DNA of 64,000 nucleotides from Bilabrum cf. latius (taxonomy: Eukaryota; Bigyra: Bicosoecida; Bigyra; Bicosoecida), in NCBI GenBank assembly GCA_965178125.1, contig OZ237766.1, positions 248,001-312,000 on the forward strand. Direction: 5' to 3'. Each line of letters starts with the position of its first letter. Position 1 is the first letter of the stretch. The translations under genes and the position numbers were made by a program. Positions 45,389 to 58,047 of the stretch are shown here, piece by piece. The notes beneath the pieces were generated by a model. The model was not told where the DNA came from. It saw only the letters and a list, made by a program, of their open reading frames with translations, and searched no databases.

Positions 45389-46821
45389 TCACTCCACCTG
45401 GATCCACACCTCGTTGTGCTGCGGACATAAAGTTGAGGAGCAAAAAATGATAGTAAAAGGCATCGGAGACGAAGGGGGCCATTCGAGGCACCTTCAGGTG
45501 AGTGCAGTGCAATGCACTGTGTACCACTCACGCGGTTGAACAGGGTGAAGGGGGAATCGTACGAGGCCCAGATGGGGGACCACCGGGTGTTCATCACGGG
45601 CGTGTACCCATCTGCCTTGAGGTCGGCGAGGAGGCTTGCCTGCGTGCTCTTGAACTCATCCTCGCTCGGGAACCCGCCGTACACGGCCGAGGCGATCTTG
45701 AGGCCCGAGGGCATCTGGCTGATGCTGATCTTGTCCGACTTGGGCACGTCCTGCAGGCTCTTGGAGAATGCCGAGGGCACGAAGAAGGAGACCCACCAGT
45801 TCTGGGTGTCGTTGGTCTGGGAGATGACAGGGTGCGTCATCTGCGGGGATAGCATGGGACAGCAGCAGGCTAGGGTAGGGTGGTGCGGGGATTCGGCAAC
45901 TCACCGAGGGGTCCCAGAGTGCACATGATTCCCGCAGCAATACATTTTTTTAAACGCTGGAAAGCGCCTGTTCCTACAAATACTGCCGCTCTTCTTGCCA
46001 AGGCAACGCAGCACGGCAGGCGGGGCCCAGTGAAGCGTCGTCACTGACGGAATGCCGTCATCGTGCATCAACTCACGGGAATCTTCTGGTGCTGGTCATT
46101 GTCTCCCTCAATGTAGTCGAAGTTAGCCTGGAAACCCTCCTGTGTGGAAGCCTGCCAGTCCCCCTGCACGCTGGCGGTGGACCAGAACTCGAGTGTGTTG
46201 GCGGCGTAGCTTCGCACCTGGTAGGTCGTCTTATTGGCGACGAGGTCGAAGCAAGGAGCCTCAATCTGCGTGACTTGAGAACAATTAGCGAGCTGTCTTA
46301 TGTGTGTTACTGTACGTACAGGTTTCGAGGGCTTCAACGAACTGTACTCATCAACGCCTGCAGCAACTCATCAAGCCAAAGGCTTGCCACTTTAGATTGC
46401 CTTCAGCAAGTCAAAATGATTGTAAACGACGAACACGGCTAAATTTATACTCCTATACCAAAGCTACGGCATCTTATAATGCAATAATGCTTGCAGGTCC
46501 AGAAACAAGACACCACGTATTTCTGCACGATTCGTGGTCATCACCAAACAAGCAACCAATTTGCTTCGGTTATGCACCATACCAGGGCTTTATTTGATCG
46601 ATCATCAAAACTGAATTCACAGTAGGCGAAAATGTGGAGCCATGAAGCGCCAAACATCGCAGGGCAACGCAAGAAGCGTCCCCACGTCACGCCATCAAAT
46701 CACCGCATGTCAGCAGGAGCTCATCCCTATGTCTCACGTTCTTGTCGTAGGTGTAGCAAGGAGGGCCCTATTGAGCAGAGACAGCAGTAGCAAGTGCGAT
46801 GGCAGCGGCAACAGCGAACAT
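45389..46821 (-). CDS. Secreted SOUL heme-binding protein, four exons
   Basis: Exons 46821-46738, 46265-46077, 45840-45532 and 45418-45389 give 203 residues with every junction in phase 0; the stop is TGA. Introns begin GTGAGA or GTGAGT and end CGCAG. The N-terminus is a signal peptide (MFAVAAAIALATAVSAQ) with TAG at 46768-46770 read as Gln directly after the cleavage site. The SOUL order is complete: IEAPCFDLV...YQVRSYA, the QKIPMTHPVI motif rebuilt across an intron, FFVPSAFSKSLQDVPK, LKIASAVYGGFPSEDEF, and the end FNRHNEVWIQVE, also rebuilt across an intron. SOUL/HBP proteins bind heme or other tetrapyrroles. The signal peptide implies export or vacuolar delivery, unlike cytosolic p22HBP. 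The intron-exon model needs no guesswork, so it is a strong test case for the code. Confidence 0.95.
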
Positions 46822-47183
46822 TTTCGTTTACTATTTCTTTAGCTTGTGGATGGAATGCAGCGTCACCGTCAAGGTGCTGACAGCAACAGTTACGAGCAGT
46901 TTTAAAGTATACCAGATAGCGTCAAAGTGCAACGCCGCAGTCACTGTCTGCGGCAGTTGAACTCTACGAAACAACTGCAAGCCTCATTAATTTAGTAATG
47001 CCCGCAGATACAACGGCCTTTGTTATACTATATGTGCGTTCATTCGGGTAATGGCTGATATTACCGGATGTACAACAAGCGCTAATCCATTCCACGACGT
47101 TCCATTTAGCTGGATGTCACAAAGCTGTTAACGAGTATGACAAGCAGCACACTGAGGGACAAGCATACGCAATCATTGAGTAA
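46822..47183. other. Intergenic region
   Basis: AT-rich stretch between the SOUL gene start and the 3' end of the first ankyrin gene, both on the minus strand. No ORF of interest. Confidence 0.6.
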
Positions 47184-48415
47184 TTATGTACTCGACCCTG
47201 CTGCCTGCAGCATGGCAACGCACTCGTCATGCCCCCCCAGCCTGGCTGCCTCCAATGGTCTCACCACCCTGGTCCCGCCGGCCCCATCCTCCACCTCGCC
47301 CTTGATCTCCAGTCCGCCCGCCAGCTTGCCCAGCTTCAGCCTCTTCGCAAGCTCCATGGGCCTGCCCTCAGCAGCTGCCCTGAAGACTCTTCCAGCGTCC
47401 CTCTTGGCATCGACCGCCCGCCTCCATTTGGCCAGGTGTCCCACCCAGGGGGCGTAGTACCTCAGCAGCTTGGCAGCTTCAAAGTGCCCGTTGTTGAATG
47501 CCACGTGATACGGGTATTTTCCAAACTGTGGTGCTTATAACGGGTGTCTCATAATCTGGCGACAGCAAGATACGCTGCATGCATACGCGCGGCGCTGCAA
47601 TCCCATCCGTGTTCTTGCAGCACATTGAATTGTTGAATGATAGGTGGTAAACGCATACGCTAGCTGGAATTCCATCCGCGGCTCGATTAATGCCAACCAC
47701 TCGCCCCGCGCGGCTGAGGCTGCTAGAAGCTCACCCTAGTAACTGCGTGTATGTCGGCACCTAGGACCAGCAGCCTACGTATCACCACGCAGTCTCCTCG
47801 AGTTCCTGCGTAGTGCAATGCCGTAAACCCACCCTGCACGAACATGATTAGAACAAGATCTCGATATGCGTGACCTCCAAAACAAGGGATCGCAACGAAA
47901 ATATCGACATGCCAAGGTACTGCACAGAATAACGCATCGAATGAGTACTTCTGCCATCAAAGTAAATCTATGTATGCTCTCACATGGTTGCCCCAGTTCA
48001 CGCGTGCGCCTGACCTTACTAGCAACCCGCAAATATCAGCGTGGCCATTCATCGCGGCGCCCATCAACGGAGAAGCTTCTCGCCTTGTCTACGCAGATCA
48101 CAACGAATTACACATGCATATTAGATACATTCCAGTCGGCAACCCTACCAGACGTGCGAAGTGTGTTTCGGCGCGTGCCAGATCCGGGTGCCCGAGAACG
48201 GGGCGCTCTCGTCAGAGGCTCACATGATGCGGCATGAGCAGAGCCGCGCCACCTCTGATTATCTCTTCGCATTTAGCATAGTCGCCATCGCTGGCTGCTT
48301 TGGTTAGCGCAATACGTGTATCGTCATGATTCTCCGCCGTAGGAGCGGGTTGCACTCCACCAAACACTCCCTGCGGCATGGCCGGCGGACCCGCCCTGCA
48401 TTCGTAAGTGGCCAT
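47184..48415 (-). CDS. Small ankyrin-repeat protein, four exons
   Basis: Exons 48415-48224, 48088-47984, 47833-47735 and 47525-47184 give 245 residues, all phase 0, ending in TAA. Donors are GTGAG-type. Each middle exon encodes one repeat, for example GFTALHYAGTRGDCVVIRRL followed by LVLGADIH, and SPLMGAAMNGHADICGLLVR. The first exon has an N-terminal tail and a half repeat (TRIALTKAASDGDYAKCEEI). The last exon carries a block of about 100 residues (WRRAVDAKRDAGRVFRAAAE then GRPMELAKRL) that is nearly repeated at the C-terminus of the next ankyrin gene. Ankyrin stacks bind proteins; the partner is unknown. No TAG codon is used in this model. Confidence 0.85.
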
Positions 48416-48699
48416 TTTGTGAGTCACACTGAATTCGTATCAGTCATTCGGTAAGACATCTGACAAAAAATTGGATTATCTTACATTCACGGGTACGGGT
48501 CAATCTCAAAAGATGTTGTCGCTGGCGGTCCTGGTGCTTAGCAGTGCACTGCAGTTGCACCAGAGGGCAGTTACGATGACTGTTGTCCATCGGCAGGCCA
48601 ACAATGTCTCCAGAAGTTACGCACGGAGAACCCAATAAACGCTGGCATGCGTCACTCTGCCGCCTCCTCGAGCAACCTCACACACTCGTCATGCCCAGA
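48416..48699. other. Intergenic region between ankyrin genes
   Basis: Contains the promoter of the small ankyrin gene and the 3' UTR of the next gene. 48661-48751 has a decayed direct repeat of the final codons of the adjacent gene (CGCCTCCTCGAGCAAC occurs twice). Confidence 0.5.
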
Positions 48700-51600
48700 T
48701 CACCCCATCGCCTCCTCGAGCAACTTCACGCACTTGTCATGACCCCCCAGTTGAGCTGCCTCAAGCGGACCTAGCACCCTGGCACCGCTCCGAGTCGATC
48801 CGTCCTTCAGCTGGCCCTTGATCTCCAGCCCGCCTGCCAGCTTGCCCAGTCTCAGCCTCTTTGCCAGCTCCATGGGCCTGCCCTCAGCAGCTGCCCTGAA
48901 GACTCGCCCAGCGTCCCTCCTGGCCTCGACCGCTCTCCTCCACAGAGCCAGATACACCCACCGGGGGGTATACGTTTCTAGTTGTCTGGCAATGTCATGG
49001 TGAGACGTTCGGTATGCGACATCGATCGAAGTTTCACCATTCTGCATATATTTGTATGCAGGTTATGAAATAATGTCTCACTAAATTGGTTTATTCGTTC
49101 AGCCGACAGGCAGATGCACGCGTTTGCATCAATAATTTGTCAGTAATAAAATAAAAAAAATCATCCTGAACATAAAAAAGCGTGATGTGAAAACAAATCC
49201 AATGCGAACTCACATTCGCGCACGCTCTCGGCCGCGCCCCCTTGGACAGCAGCAGCTCGCACACGGAGGCATGGCCGTTCCCGGCAGCCAGACTGAGCGG
49301 CGTGTCTCCTTCCTGCAAGGGATCTCATATAGAACAAATACCGAACAAAGCTACGCAGTGCCCAGAGCCGCGCACTACACGATTTCTACACATTTATCAC
49401 CATGTCTACCTCAGGCCAGTCTGTCGCAGCCTTGCAAGTATCAGGCCTATACTTGCAATCGGACCCAGCTGACCATACAGCTAGCTCATGGTCGAGGCAT
49501 ACATAACATGGCCCGCACTCGGTTGTAGCGAGTGGTTGCGTATGCAAGGACTGCCCTCGAGTGGAGCCGTGGGCAGCAACACCAACCATGGTTAGAACCA
49601 CAGTCTAGATGAGGATCTCACTCTGTCAATTCTGTCGACCATCGCCCCCTTGGACAGGAGCAGCTTGCACACTTCGACGTGACCATCTCCAGCAGCCAGA
49701 CCGAGAGGCGTGAATCCATCCTGCAAGGGAACTCATATAGAACCAATACCGAACAAAGCTACGCAGTGCCCAGAACGGCGCACTACACGATTTCTACACA
49801 TTTATCACCATGTCTACCGCAGGCCGGTCTGTCGCAGCCTTGCGAGTATCAGGCCCATACTTGCACTCGGATCCAGACGCCCATACAGCTAGCTCGTGGT
49901 CGAGGCATACATAACATGGCCCGCACTCGGTTGTAGCGAGTGGTTGCGTATGCAAGGACTGCCCTCGAGTGGAGCCATGGGCAGCAACACCAACCATGGT
50001 TAGAACCACAGTCTAGATGAAAATCTCACTTCATTACTCTCGATGTTTGCCCCCTTGGACAGGAGCAGCTCGCACACTTCGGCATGGCCATTCTCAGCAG
50101 CCAGACCGAGAGGCGTGCATTCATCCTGCAAGGGAACTCATATAGAACCAATACCGAACAAAGCTACGCAGTGCCCAGGGCCGCGCACTACACGATTCCT
50201 ACAGCAGTATCACAATGTCTTCCTCAGGCCAGTCTGTCGCAGCCTTGCGAGTATCAGGCCCATACTTGCACTCGGATCCAGACGCCCATACAGCTAGCTC
50301 GTGGTCGAGGCATACATAACATGGCCCGCACTCGGTTGTAGCGAGTGGTTGCGTATGCAAGGACTGCCCTCGAGTGGAGCCATGGGGTCCGACACCATTA
50401 ATGGTAATTCAGGACCACAGTCCAGCTGAAAATCTCACCATGGCAATTGTAGCGACCATCGCCCCCTTGGACAGCAGCAGCTCGCACACGTCGGCATGGC
50501 CATTCTTAGCAGCCAGGCCGAGAGGCGCGTGCACATACTGCAAGGGAACTCATATAGGACCAATACCGAACAAAGCTACGTTGTGCCCAGAACGGCGCAC
50601 AACACGATTTTTACAAAAGTTTTACCACGTTTTCCGCAGGCCAGTCTGTCGCGGTCGAGCAATTACCACGCCTATACAAGTAATCGGATCATGCTGACCA
50701 CACAGCGTGCAGTGAAGAGAGGCATAACATGGCATGCACTCGGCTGTAGCGAGTGGTTCCGTATGCAAGGACTGCCCACGAGTGCAGCCATGGGCTGCGA
50801 CACCATCCATGGTTAGGACCAGAGTCAAGCTGAAAATCTCACTTCATTACCCTCGATCTGCGCCCCCTTGGACAGGAACACCTCGCACACGTCAGCATGG
50901 CCATTCTTGGCAGCCAGACCGAGAGGCGTGTGCTGATACTGCAAGGGAACTCATATAGGACCAATACTGAACAAAGCTACGTAGTGCCTAGAACGGTGCA
51001 CAACACGATTCCTACAAAAGTTTTACCACGTTTTCCGCATGCCAGTCTGTCGCGGTCAATCAATTACCACGCCTATACAAGCAATCGGATCTAGCTGACC
51101 ACACAGCGTGCAGTAAAAGCAGGCATAACATGGCATACACTCGGCTGTAGCGAGTGGTTCCGTATGCAAAGACTGCCCTCGAGTGCAGCCATGGGCTGCG
51201 ACACCATCCATGGTTAGGACCACAGTCTAGATGAAAATCTCACTTCATTACCCTCGATCTGCGCTCCCTTGGACAGCAACAGCTCGCACACGGAGGCATG
51301 GCCATTCCTGGCAGCCAGACCGAGAGGCGTGCATTCATCCTGCAAGGGAACTCATATAGAACCAATACCGAACAAAGCTACGCAGTGCCCAGGGCCGCGC
51401 ACTACACGATTCCTATAGCAGTATCACAATGTCTTCCTCAGGCCAGTCTGTCGCAGCCTTGCGAGTATCAGGCCCATACTTGCACTCGGATCCAGACGCC
51501 CATACAGCTAGCTCGTGGTCGAGGCATACATAACATGGCCCGCACTCGGTTGTAGCGAGTGGTTGCGTATGCAAGGACTGCCCTCGAGTGGAGCCATGGG

Positions 51601-54600
51601 GTCCGACACCATTAATGGTAATTCAGGACCACAGTCCAGCTGAAAATCTCACCATGGCAATTGTAGCGACCATCGCCCCCTTGGACAGCAGCAGCTCGCA
51701 CACGTCGGCATGGCCATTCTTAGCAGCCAGACCGAGAGGCGTGCATCCATTCTGCAAGGGAACTCATATAGAACCAATACCGAACAAAGCTACGTTGTGC
51801 CCAGAACGGCGCACAACACGATTTTTACAAAAGTTTTACCACGTTTTCCCCAGGCCAGTCTGTCGCGGTCGAGCAATTACCACGCCTATACAAGTAATCG
51901 GATCATGCTGACCACACAGCGTGCAGTGAAGAGAGGCATAACATGGCATGCACTCGGCTGTAGCGAGTGGTTCCGTATGCAAGGACTGCCCACGAGTGCA
52001 GCCATGGGCTGCGACACCATCCATGGTTAGGACCAGAGTCAAGCTGAAAATCTCACTTCATTACCCTCGATCTGCGCCCCCTTGGACAGGAACACCTCGC
52101 ACACGTCAGCATGGCCATTCTTGGCAGCCAGACCGAGAGGCGTGTGCTGATACTGCAAGGGAACTCATATAGGACCAATACTGAACAAAGCTACGTAGTG
52201 CCTAGAACGGTGCACAACACGATTCCTACAAAAGTTTTACCACGTTTTCCGCATGCCAGTCTGTCGCGGTCAATCAATTACCACGCCTATACAAGCAATC
52301 GGATCTAGCTGACCACACAGCGTGCAGTAAAAGCAGGCATAACATGGCATACACTCGGCTGTAGCGAGTGGTTCCGTATGCAAAGACTGCCCTCGAGTGC
52401 AGCCATGGGCTGCGACACCATCCATGGTTAGGACCACAGTCTAGATGAAAATCTCACTTCATTACCCTCGATCTGCGCTCCCTTGGACAGCAACAGCTCG
52501 CACACGGAGGCATGGCCATTCCTGGCAGCCAGACCGAGAGGCGTGCATCTATCCTGCAATGGAACTCATGTAGGACCAATACCGAACAAAGCTACGCAGT
52601 GCCCAGAGCCGCGCACTACACGATTTCTACACATTTATCACCATGTCTACCTCAGGCCAGTCTGTCGCAGCCTTGCAAGTATCAGGCCTATAGGTGCAAT
52701 CGGACCCAGCTGACCATACAGCTAGTTCTAGGTGAAGGCAGGCAGAACCTGGCCCGCACTCAGTTGTAGCGAGTGGTTGCGTATGGAAGGATTACCCTCG
52801 AGTGGAGCCATGGTCCGCGACACCACCCATGCCAGTGGTTTGGAACACAGTCCAGCTGAAAATCTCACCATGGCAATTCTCTCGATCCGCGCCCCTTTGG
52901 ACATCAGCAGCTCGCACACTTCGACGTGACCATGTCCAGCAGCCAGACCGAGAGGCGTGCATCTATCCTGCAAGGGAACTCATATTGGACCAATACCGAA
53001 CAAAGCTACGCAGTGCCCAGAGCCGCGCACTACACGATTTCTACACATTTATCACCATGTATTCCGCAGGCTAGGCTATCGCAGTCTTGCAAGTATCATG
53101 CCTATACAAGCAATCGGATCCAGCTGACCATACAGCTAGCTCATGGTGAAGGCAGGCATAACATGGCATGCACTCGGTTGCAGCGAGTGGTTCCGTATGG
53201 AAGGATTGCCCTCGAGTGGAGCCATGGGCAGCGACACCATCCATGGTCAGGGCCACAGTCTATCTGGAGGGCTTACCTTGCGATGTGTCTCAATCTGCGC
53301 CCCTTTGGACAGGAGCAGCTCGCACACTTCGGCATGGCCATTTCTGGCAGCCAGACCGAGAGGCGTGTGCAGATACTGCAAGGGAACGCATGTAGGACCA
53401 ATACTGAACAAAGCTTCCAGGTGCCCAGGCCGCGCACTACACGATTCCTACACACAAGTATCACCATGTTTACCTCAGGCCAGTCTGTCGCAGTCAAGCA
53501 AGTATCAGGACTATACTTGCAATCGGATCCAGCTGACTATACAGCAAGAGCACAGTACAGGCAGGCATAACATGGCCCGCACTCGGTTGCAGCGAGTGGT
53601 TCCGTATGCAAGGACTGCCCTCGAGTGGAGCCGTGGGCTGCGACACCATTAATGGTCAGGACCACAGTTTAGATGCAAATCTCACCCTGCGATGTCTCTC
53701 GATGTTTGCGCCATTGGACAGCAGCAGCTCGCACACGTCGGCATGACCATTATCAGCAGCCAGACCGAGAGGTGTGAATCCATCCTGCAAGGGAACGCAT
53801 GTAGGACCAATACCGAACAAAGCTACGCAGTGCCCTGGGCTGCGCACTACACGATTCCTACACAAGTATCACCATGTTTACCTCAGGCCAGTCTGTCGCA
53901 GCCTTGCAAGTATCAGGCTCATACGAGCAATCGGATCCAGCTGACCATACAGCAAGAGCATAGTAAAAGCAGGCAGAACCTGGCCCGCACTCGGTTGTAG
54001 CGAGTGGTTCCGTATGGAAGGACTGCCCTCGAGTGCAGCCATGGGCTGCGACACCATCCATGGTTAGGACCACAGTTTAGATGCAAATCTCACCCTGCAA
54101 TATTCCTCGACCTGCGCTCCCTTGGACAGCAGCAGCTCGCACATGGAGGCATGGCCATTCCTGGCAGCTAGGCCGAGAGGCGTGCATCTATTCTGCAAGG
54201 GAACGCATGTAGGACCAATACCGAACAAAGATCCGCAGTGCCCTGGGCCGCGTACTAAACGATTCCTAGATCTACACAAGTATTGGACTACCATGTTTTC
54301 CTCAGGCCAGTCTATCGCATCCTTGCAAGTATCAGGACTATAGGCGCAATCGGATCAAGCTGCACATACAGCTAGCTCTTGGTGAAGGCAGGCATAAGAT
54401 GGCCCGCACTCGGTTGCAGCGTGGTTTCGTATGGAAGGATTACCCTTCAGTGGAGCCATGGGCTGCGACACCATCCATGGTTAGGCCCACAGTCTATCCA
54501 AAGATCTCACGTTGTCCTTGGCGTCTATCTGCGCCCCCTTGGACAGCAGCAGCTCGCACACGTCAGCATGGCCATTCTTGGCAGCTAGGCCAAAAGGCGT

Positions 54601-57277
54601 GATTCCATCCTGCAAGGGAACGCATATTGGACCAATACCGAACAAAGATACGCAGTGCCCTGGGCCGCGTACTAAACGATTCCTTCACAAGTATAACCAT
54701 AATTGCCTCAGGCTAGTCTGTCGCAGCCTTGCGAGTATCCGGGATCAGGCCTATACGTGCAATCGGATCCAGCTGACCATACAGCAAGCGCACAGTGAAG
54801 GCAGGCACAACATGGCCCGCACTCGGTTGTAGCGAGTGGTTTCGTATGGAAGGATTGCCCTCGAGTAGAGCCAAGGGCTGCGACACCATTAATGGTCAGG
54901 ACCACAGTTTATCTAAAGGTCTCACGTGGGTCTTGGCCTCGATGTTTGCTCCCTTGGACAGGAGCAGCTCGCACACTTCGGCATGGCCATTCTCAGTAGC
55001 CAGACTGAGAGGCGTCTATCTATTCTGCAAGGGACCGCATGTAGGACCAATACCGAACAAAGCTACGCAGTGCCCAGAACGGCGCTCAACACGATTCCTA
55101 CACAAGTATCACCATGTTTACCTCAGGCCAGTCTGTCGCATCCTTGCAAGTATCAGGCCCATACGAGCAATCGGATCCAGCCGATCATACAGCTAGCGCG
55201 CAGTAAAGGCACGCATAATATGGCCCGCACTCGGTTGTAGCGAGCGGTTCCGTATGGAAGGTTTGCCCTTCAGTGGAGCCATGGGCTGCGACACCATCCA
55301 TGGTTAGGATCACAGTCTAGATGAGGATCTCACCCTGATGGTTCCATCAACGCTCGCCCCCTTGGATAGCAGCAGCTCGCACACTTCGGCATGACCATTC
55401 CGGGCAGCCAGACCGAGAGGCGTGCATCTATCCTGCAAGGGAACGCATATTGGACCAATACCGAACAAAGATACGCAGTGCCCTGGGCCGCGCACTACAC
55501 GATTCCTACACAAGTATCACCATGTTTACCTCAGGCCAGTCTGTCGCAGCCTTGCGAGTATCAGGCCTATACTTGCAATCGGATCCGGCTGCATATACAG
55601 CTAGCACACAGTGAAGGCAGGCACAACATGGCCCGCACTCGGTTGTAGCGAGTGGTTCCGAATCGAAGGTTTGCCCTCGAGTAGAGCCATGGGCTGCAAC
55701 ACCATTAATGGTCAGGACCACAGTCTAGCTGAGAAGCACATTTCACTTACCTCGATGTTTGCTCCCTTGGACAGCAGCAGCTCGCACACGTCGGCATGGC
55801 CATTTCTAGCAGCCAGATCGAGAGGCGCGTGCACATACTGCAAGGGAACGCATGTAGGACCAATATCGAACAAAGCTTCGCAGTGCCCTGGGCCGCAAAC
55901 TACATGATTTCAACACAAGTATTGCCATGTTTTCGTCAGGCCAGTTTGTCGCAGAGTATCAGGCCTATACGTGCAATCAGATCATGCTGCCCATACAGCT
56001 AGCGCACAGAAAAGCAGGCATAACATGGCCCGCACGCGGTTGTAGCGAGTGGTTTCGTATGGAAGGATTGCCCTCGAGTGCAGCCATGGGCTGCGACACC
56101 ATCCATGGTTAGAACCACAGTCTAGATGAGGATCTCACCCTGATGGTTCCATCAACGCTCGCCCCCTTGGATAGCAGCAGCTCGCATACGGAGAACTGGC
56201 CATTCTCAGCAGCCAAACCGAGAGGCGTGTATTCATCCTGCAAGGGAACGCATGTAGGACCAATACTGAACAAAGCTTCCAGGTGCCCAGAGCCGCGCAC
56301 TACACGATTCTTACACAAGTATCACCATGTTTTCCTCAAGCCAGCCTGTCGCAGCCTTGCAAGTATCAGGCCTATACGTGCAATCGGATCCAGCTGACTA
56401 TACAGCAAGCGCACAGTGAAGGCAGGCATAACATGGCCCGCACTCGGTTGTAGCGAGTGGTTCCGTATGGAAGGACTGCCCACGAGTGCAGCCATGGGCT
56501 GCGACACCATTAATGGTCAGGACCACAGTCTAGCTGAAAATCTCACCATGCCAATTCTGTCGACCTTCGCCCCTTTAGACAGCAGCAGCTCGCACACGTC
56601 GGCATGACCATTCCGGGCAGCCAGACCGAGGGGCGAGTGTTCATCCTGCGTGGGAAGCACGAGGGGAGCAGATTTGAAGTTAGATAGACAGGTAGTGCCC
56701 TGAACCATGCAGTGCACGCTACCTACGCCAGTCCCAACCGTGGCAGTCAAAACCTTGAAAGCTGCAGAATGGTCAAAGTCCAGGCACGTTCATTACATGT
56801 ATGAGGCCATTCAGCTAGCTCGCCTGCAACGGCACACACCTACTAGTAAGCCACAGCCGGTAGGGACGAGTGATCTACCAGGCAGTGCATCACCTCCTTT
56901 GCGATCATTAGCTAATACATTGCCAATGGTGAGTATGTCAGTGAACTTGCTTATCTCACCTTGCTCATGGACTCTATCTGCGCCCCCTTGGACAACAGCA
57001 GCTCGCATGCCTACTTCCATCCATTTGCTGCTGCTTTTCCCAGGGCTGACCAATTAAACTGCGATATTTTCGCAAGATACAGCGATCACATATTCGTGTT
57101 AGCACTCAGTTAATCATTGCAATGATCATAAGAGACGCAAGATGCACGCATGGACCTACCTCCGCCTCGTTCTTTTCCTCGATCGTAGCAACAACTTCAT
57201 CTCTGCCTAGCAATTCTACAAGTTCTTCTTGATTCGTCAATGCATCATGCAGCTCCTTTCCGAGCTAGGATAAAGGC
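48700..57277 (-). CDS. Long ankyrin-repeat protein, at least 22 exons (first exon uncertain)
   Basis: The last exon is 49041-48700 (TGA). Upstream are 20 one-repeat exons with left ends at 49214, 49622, 50030, 50439, 50843, 51244, 51653, 52057, 52458, 52869, 53277, 53686, 54094, 54511, 54926, 55334, 55751, 56139, 56547 and 56960. Nearly all are 99 or 96 nt. A further exon at 57277-57160 encodes KELHDALTNQEELVELLGRD. Each repeat exon reads D-x-x-T-P-L-G-L-A-A-x-N-G-H-A-x-V-C-E-L-L-L-S-K-G-A, the canonical ankyrin helix pair. Exons are flanked by GTGAG donors and CTTGCAG or TTGCAG acceptors. The exon at 56960-57058 has TAG in GWKQACELLL, where the third ankyrin gene has TTG. The C-terminal exon shares its 100-residue block with the small ankyrin gene. 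The true start codon was not found. Confidence 0.85.
49214..57058 (-). repeat. Tandem exon-intron array, period about 409 bp
   Basis: Twenty units, each one ankyrin exon plus an intron of about 310 bp. Intron sequences recur almost word for word, for example CGAACAAAGCTACGCAGTGC and GTTGTAGCGAGTGGTT, in most units. The exon carries the coding change while the intron is shared, which indicates repeated duplication or gene conversion of whole units. Confidence 0.95.
50099..52544 (-). repeat. 1214-bp tandem duplication of three ankyrin exon units
   Basis: 50099-51330 and 51313-52544 align at an offset of 1214 bp with only scattered single-base differences, covering three exons and their introns. 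Confidence 0.9.
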
Positions 57278-57589
57278 CTGCAATTCGTGAAGTAATGACG
57301 TGCGTTGACAAATATTTGACACAACGTGGTAGCCAATCTTCGCACTATCCTAAATCTAATCCGGATCATGTCGCCTATGAGTCTCACATGACCAACACTA
57401 AGTTTACAGTATCGACAACTTCTGATTAAGGCTTGTAGGTATATATGTATTTGGAGGGCGGTGGGTTGCAGTCTGGTGGGTTGGGCGGAGCGCCGACGGT
57501 TGCAACCATTTTGCCGCGCAAATACGGAACAATGGTCCATGATTGTTCGATTATTTGCTAACTGGCTACAGTAGCCATCGTGTGAAAAC
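57278..57589. other. Intergenic or 5' region of the long ankyrin gene
   Basis: Should hold the first exon and promoter of the long ankyrin gene on the minus strand. It contains GGTTGCAACC (57498-57507), one of the recurrent palindromic words. No firm exon. Confidence 0.4.
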
Positions 57590-57873
57590 TTAGCTTGTAG
57601 TTTTAATCTCACATAGCCATCGGAACCCGCACATCATCATCTGACCCAGCCAGTGCTGCTTCGTGGCCGATCGGAGCCATGCCTCACCGAACCGCAGCCC
57701 GCTGTCAGGCTGATCCGCCGAAGTGGCGTCCAGGTACGCGCTCGTCACACCCTTCAGCGCCCTGGCGCGCAGGATCCGCCGGAGCTGGTCCGCCGCGCGA
57801 TCCTGCTCGTGGGTGGTTCCGCTGGACTGCGAGGGGTCGGGGGCGATGCTCTAGACTTGGCTGGATGTGTGCA
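57590..57873 (-). other. Possible alternative last exon of the ankyrin-kinase gene
   Basis: After a good acceptor (TTGTTTTCCAG) a 284-nt frame with one TAG ends in TAA at 57590. It reads coding-like, for example ADQLRRILRARALKGVTSAY and GLRFGEAWLRSATKQHWLG. A donor-like GTGAGG within the last codons of the kinase frame would join it in phase, giving a longer C-terminus. Alternatively it is a separate small gene fragment. Confidence 0.45.
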
Positions 57874-58047
57874 CTGGAAAACAATTGAAACAATTCAACC
57901 AATCAAACCATGGTATACGAGCTATCAAATCAATCCACAGAAGAGACTTAAACCAGGGACCCACGACACACGCGAGGTCATGCAATCCCCCGCAGCCCGA
58001 TCCACCAGCACGCACCACAGCCTGCTGGCCAAGGCCCCACCCAGCAA

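Noticed and set aside
49214-57058. CRISPR array or satellite DNA
   Set aside because: The period is about 409 bp and each unit carries a phase-conserved ankyrin exon with splice sites, so it is a genic exon array.
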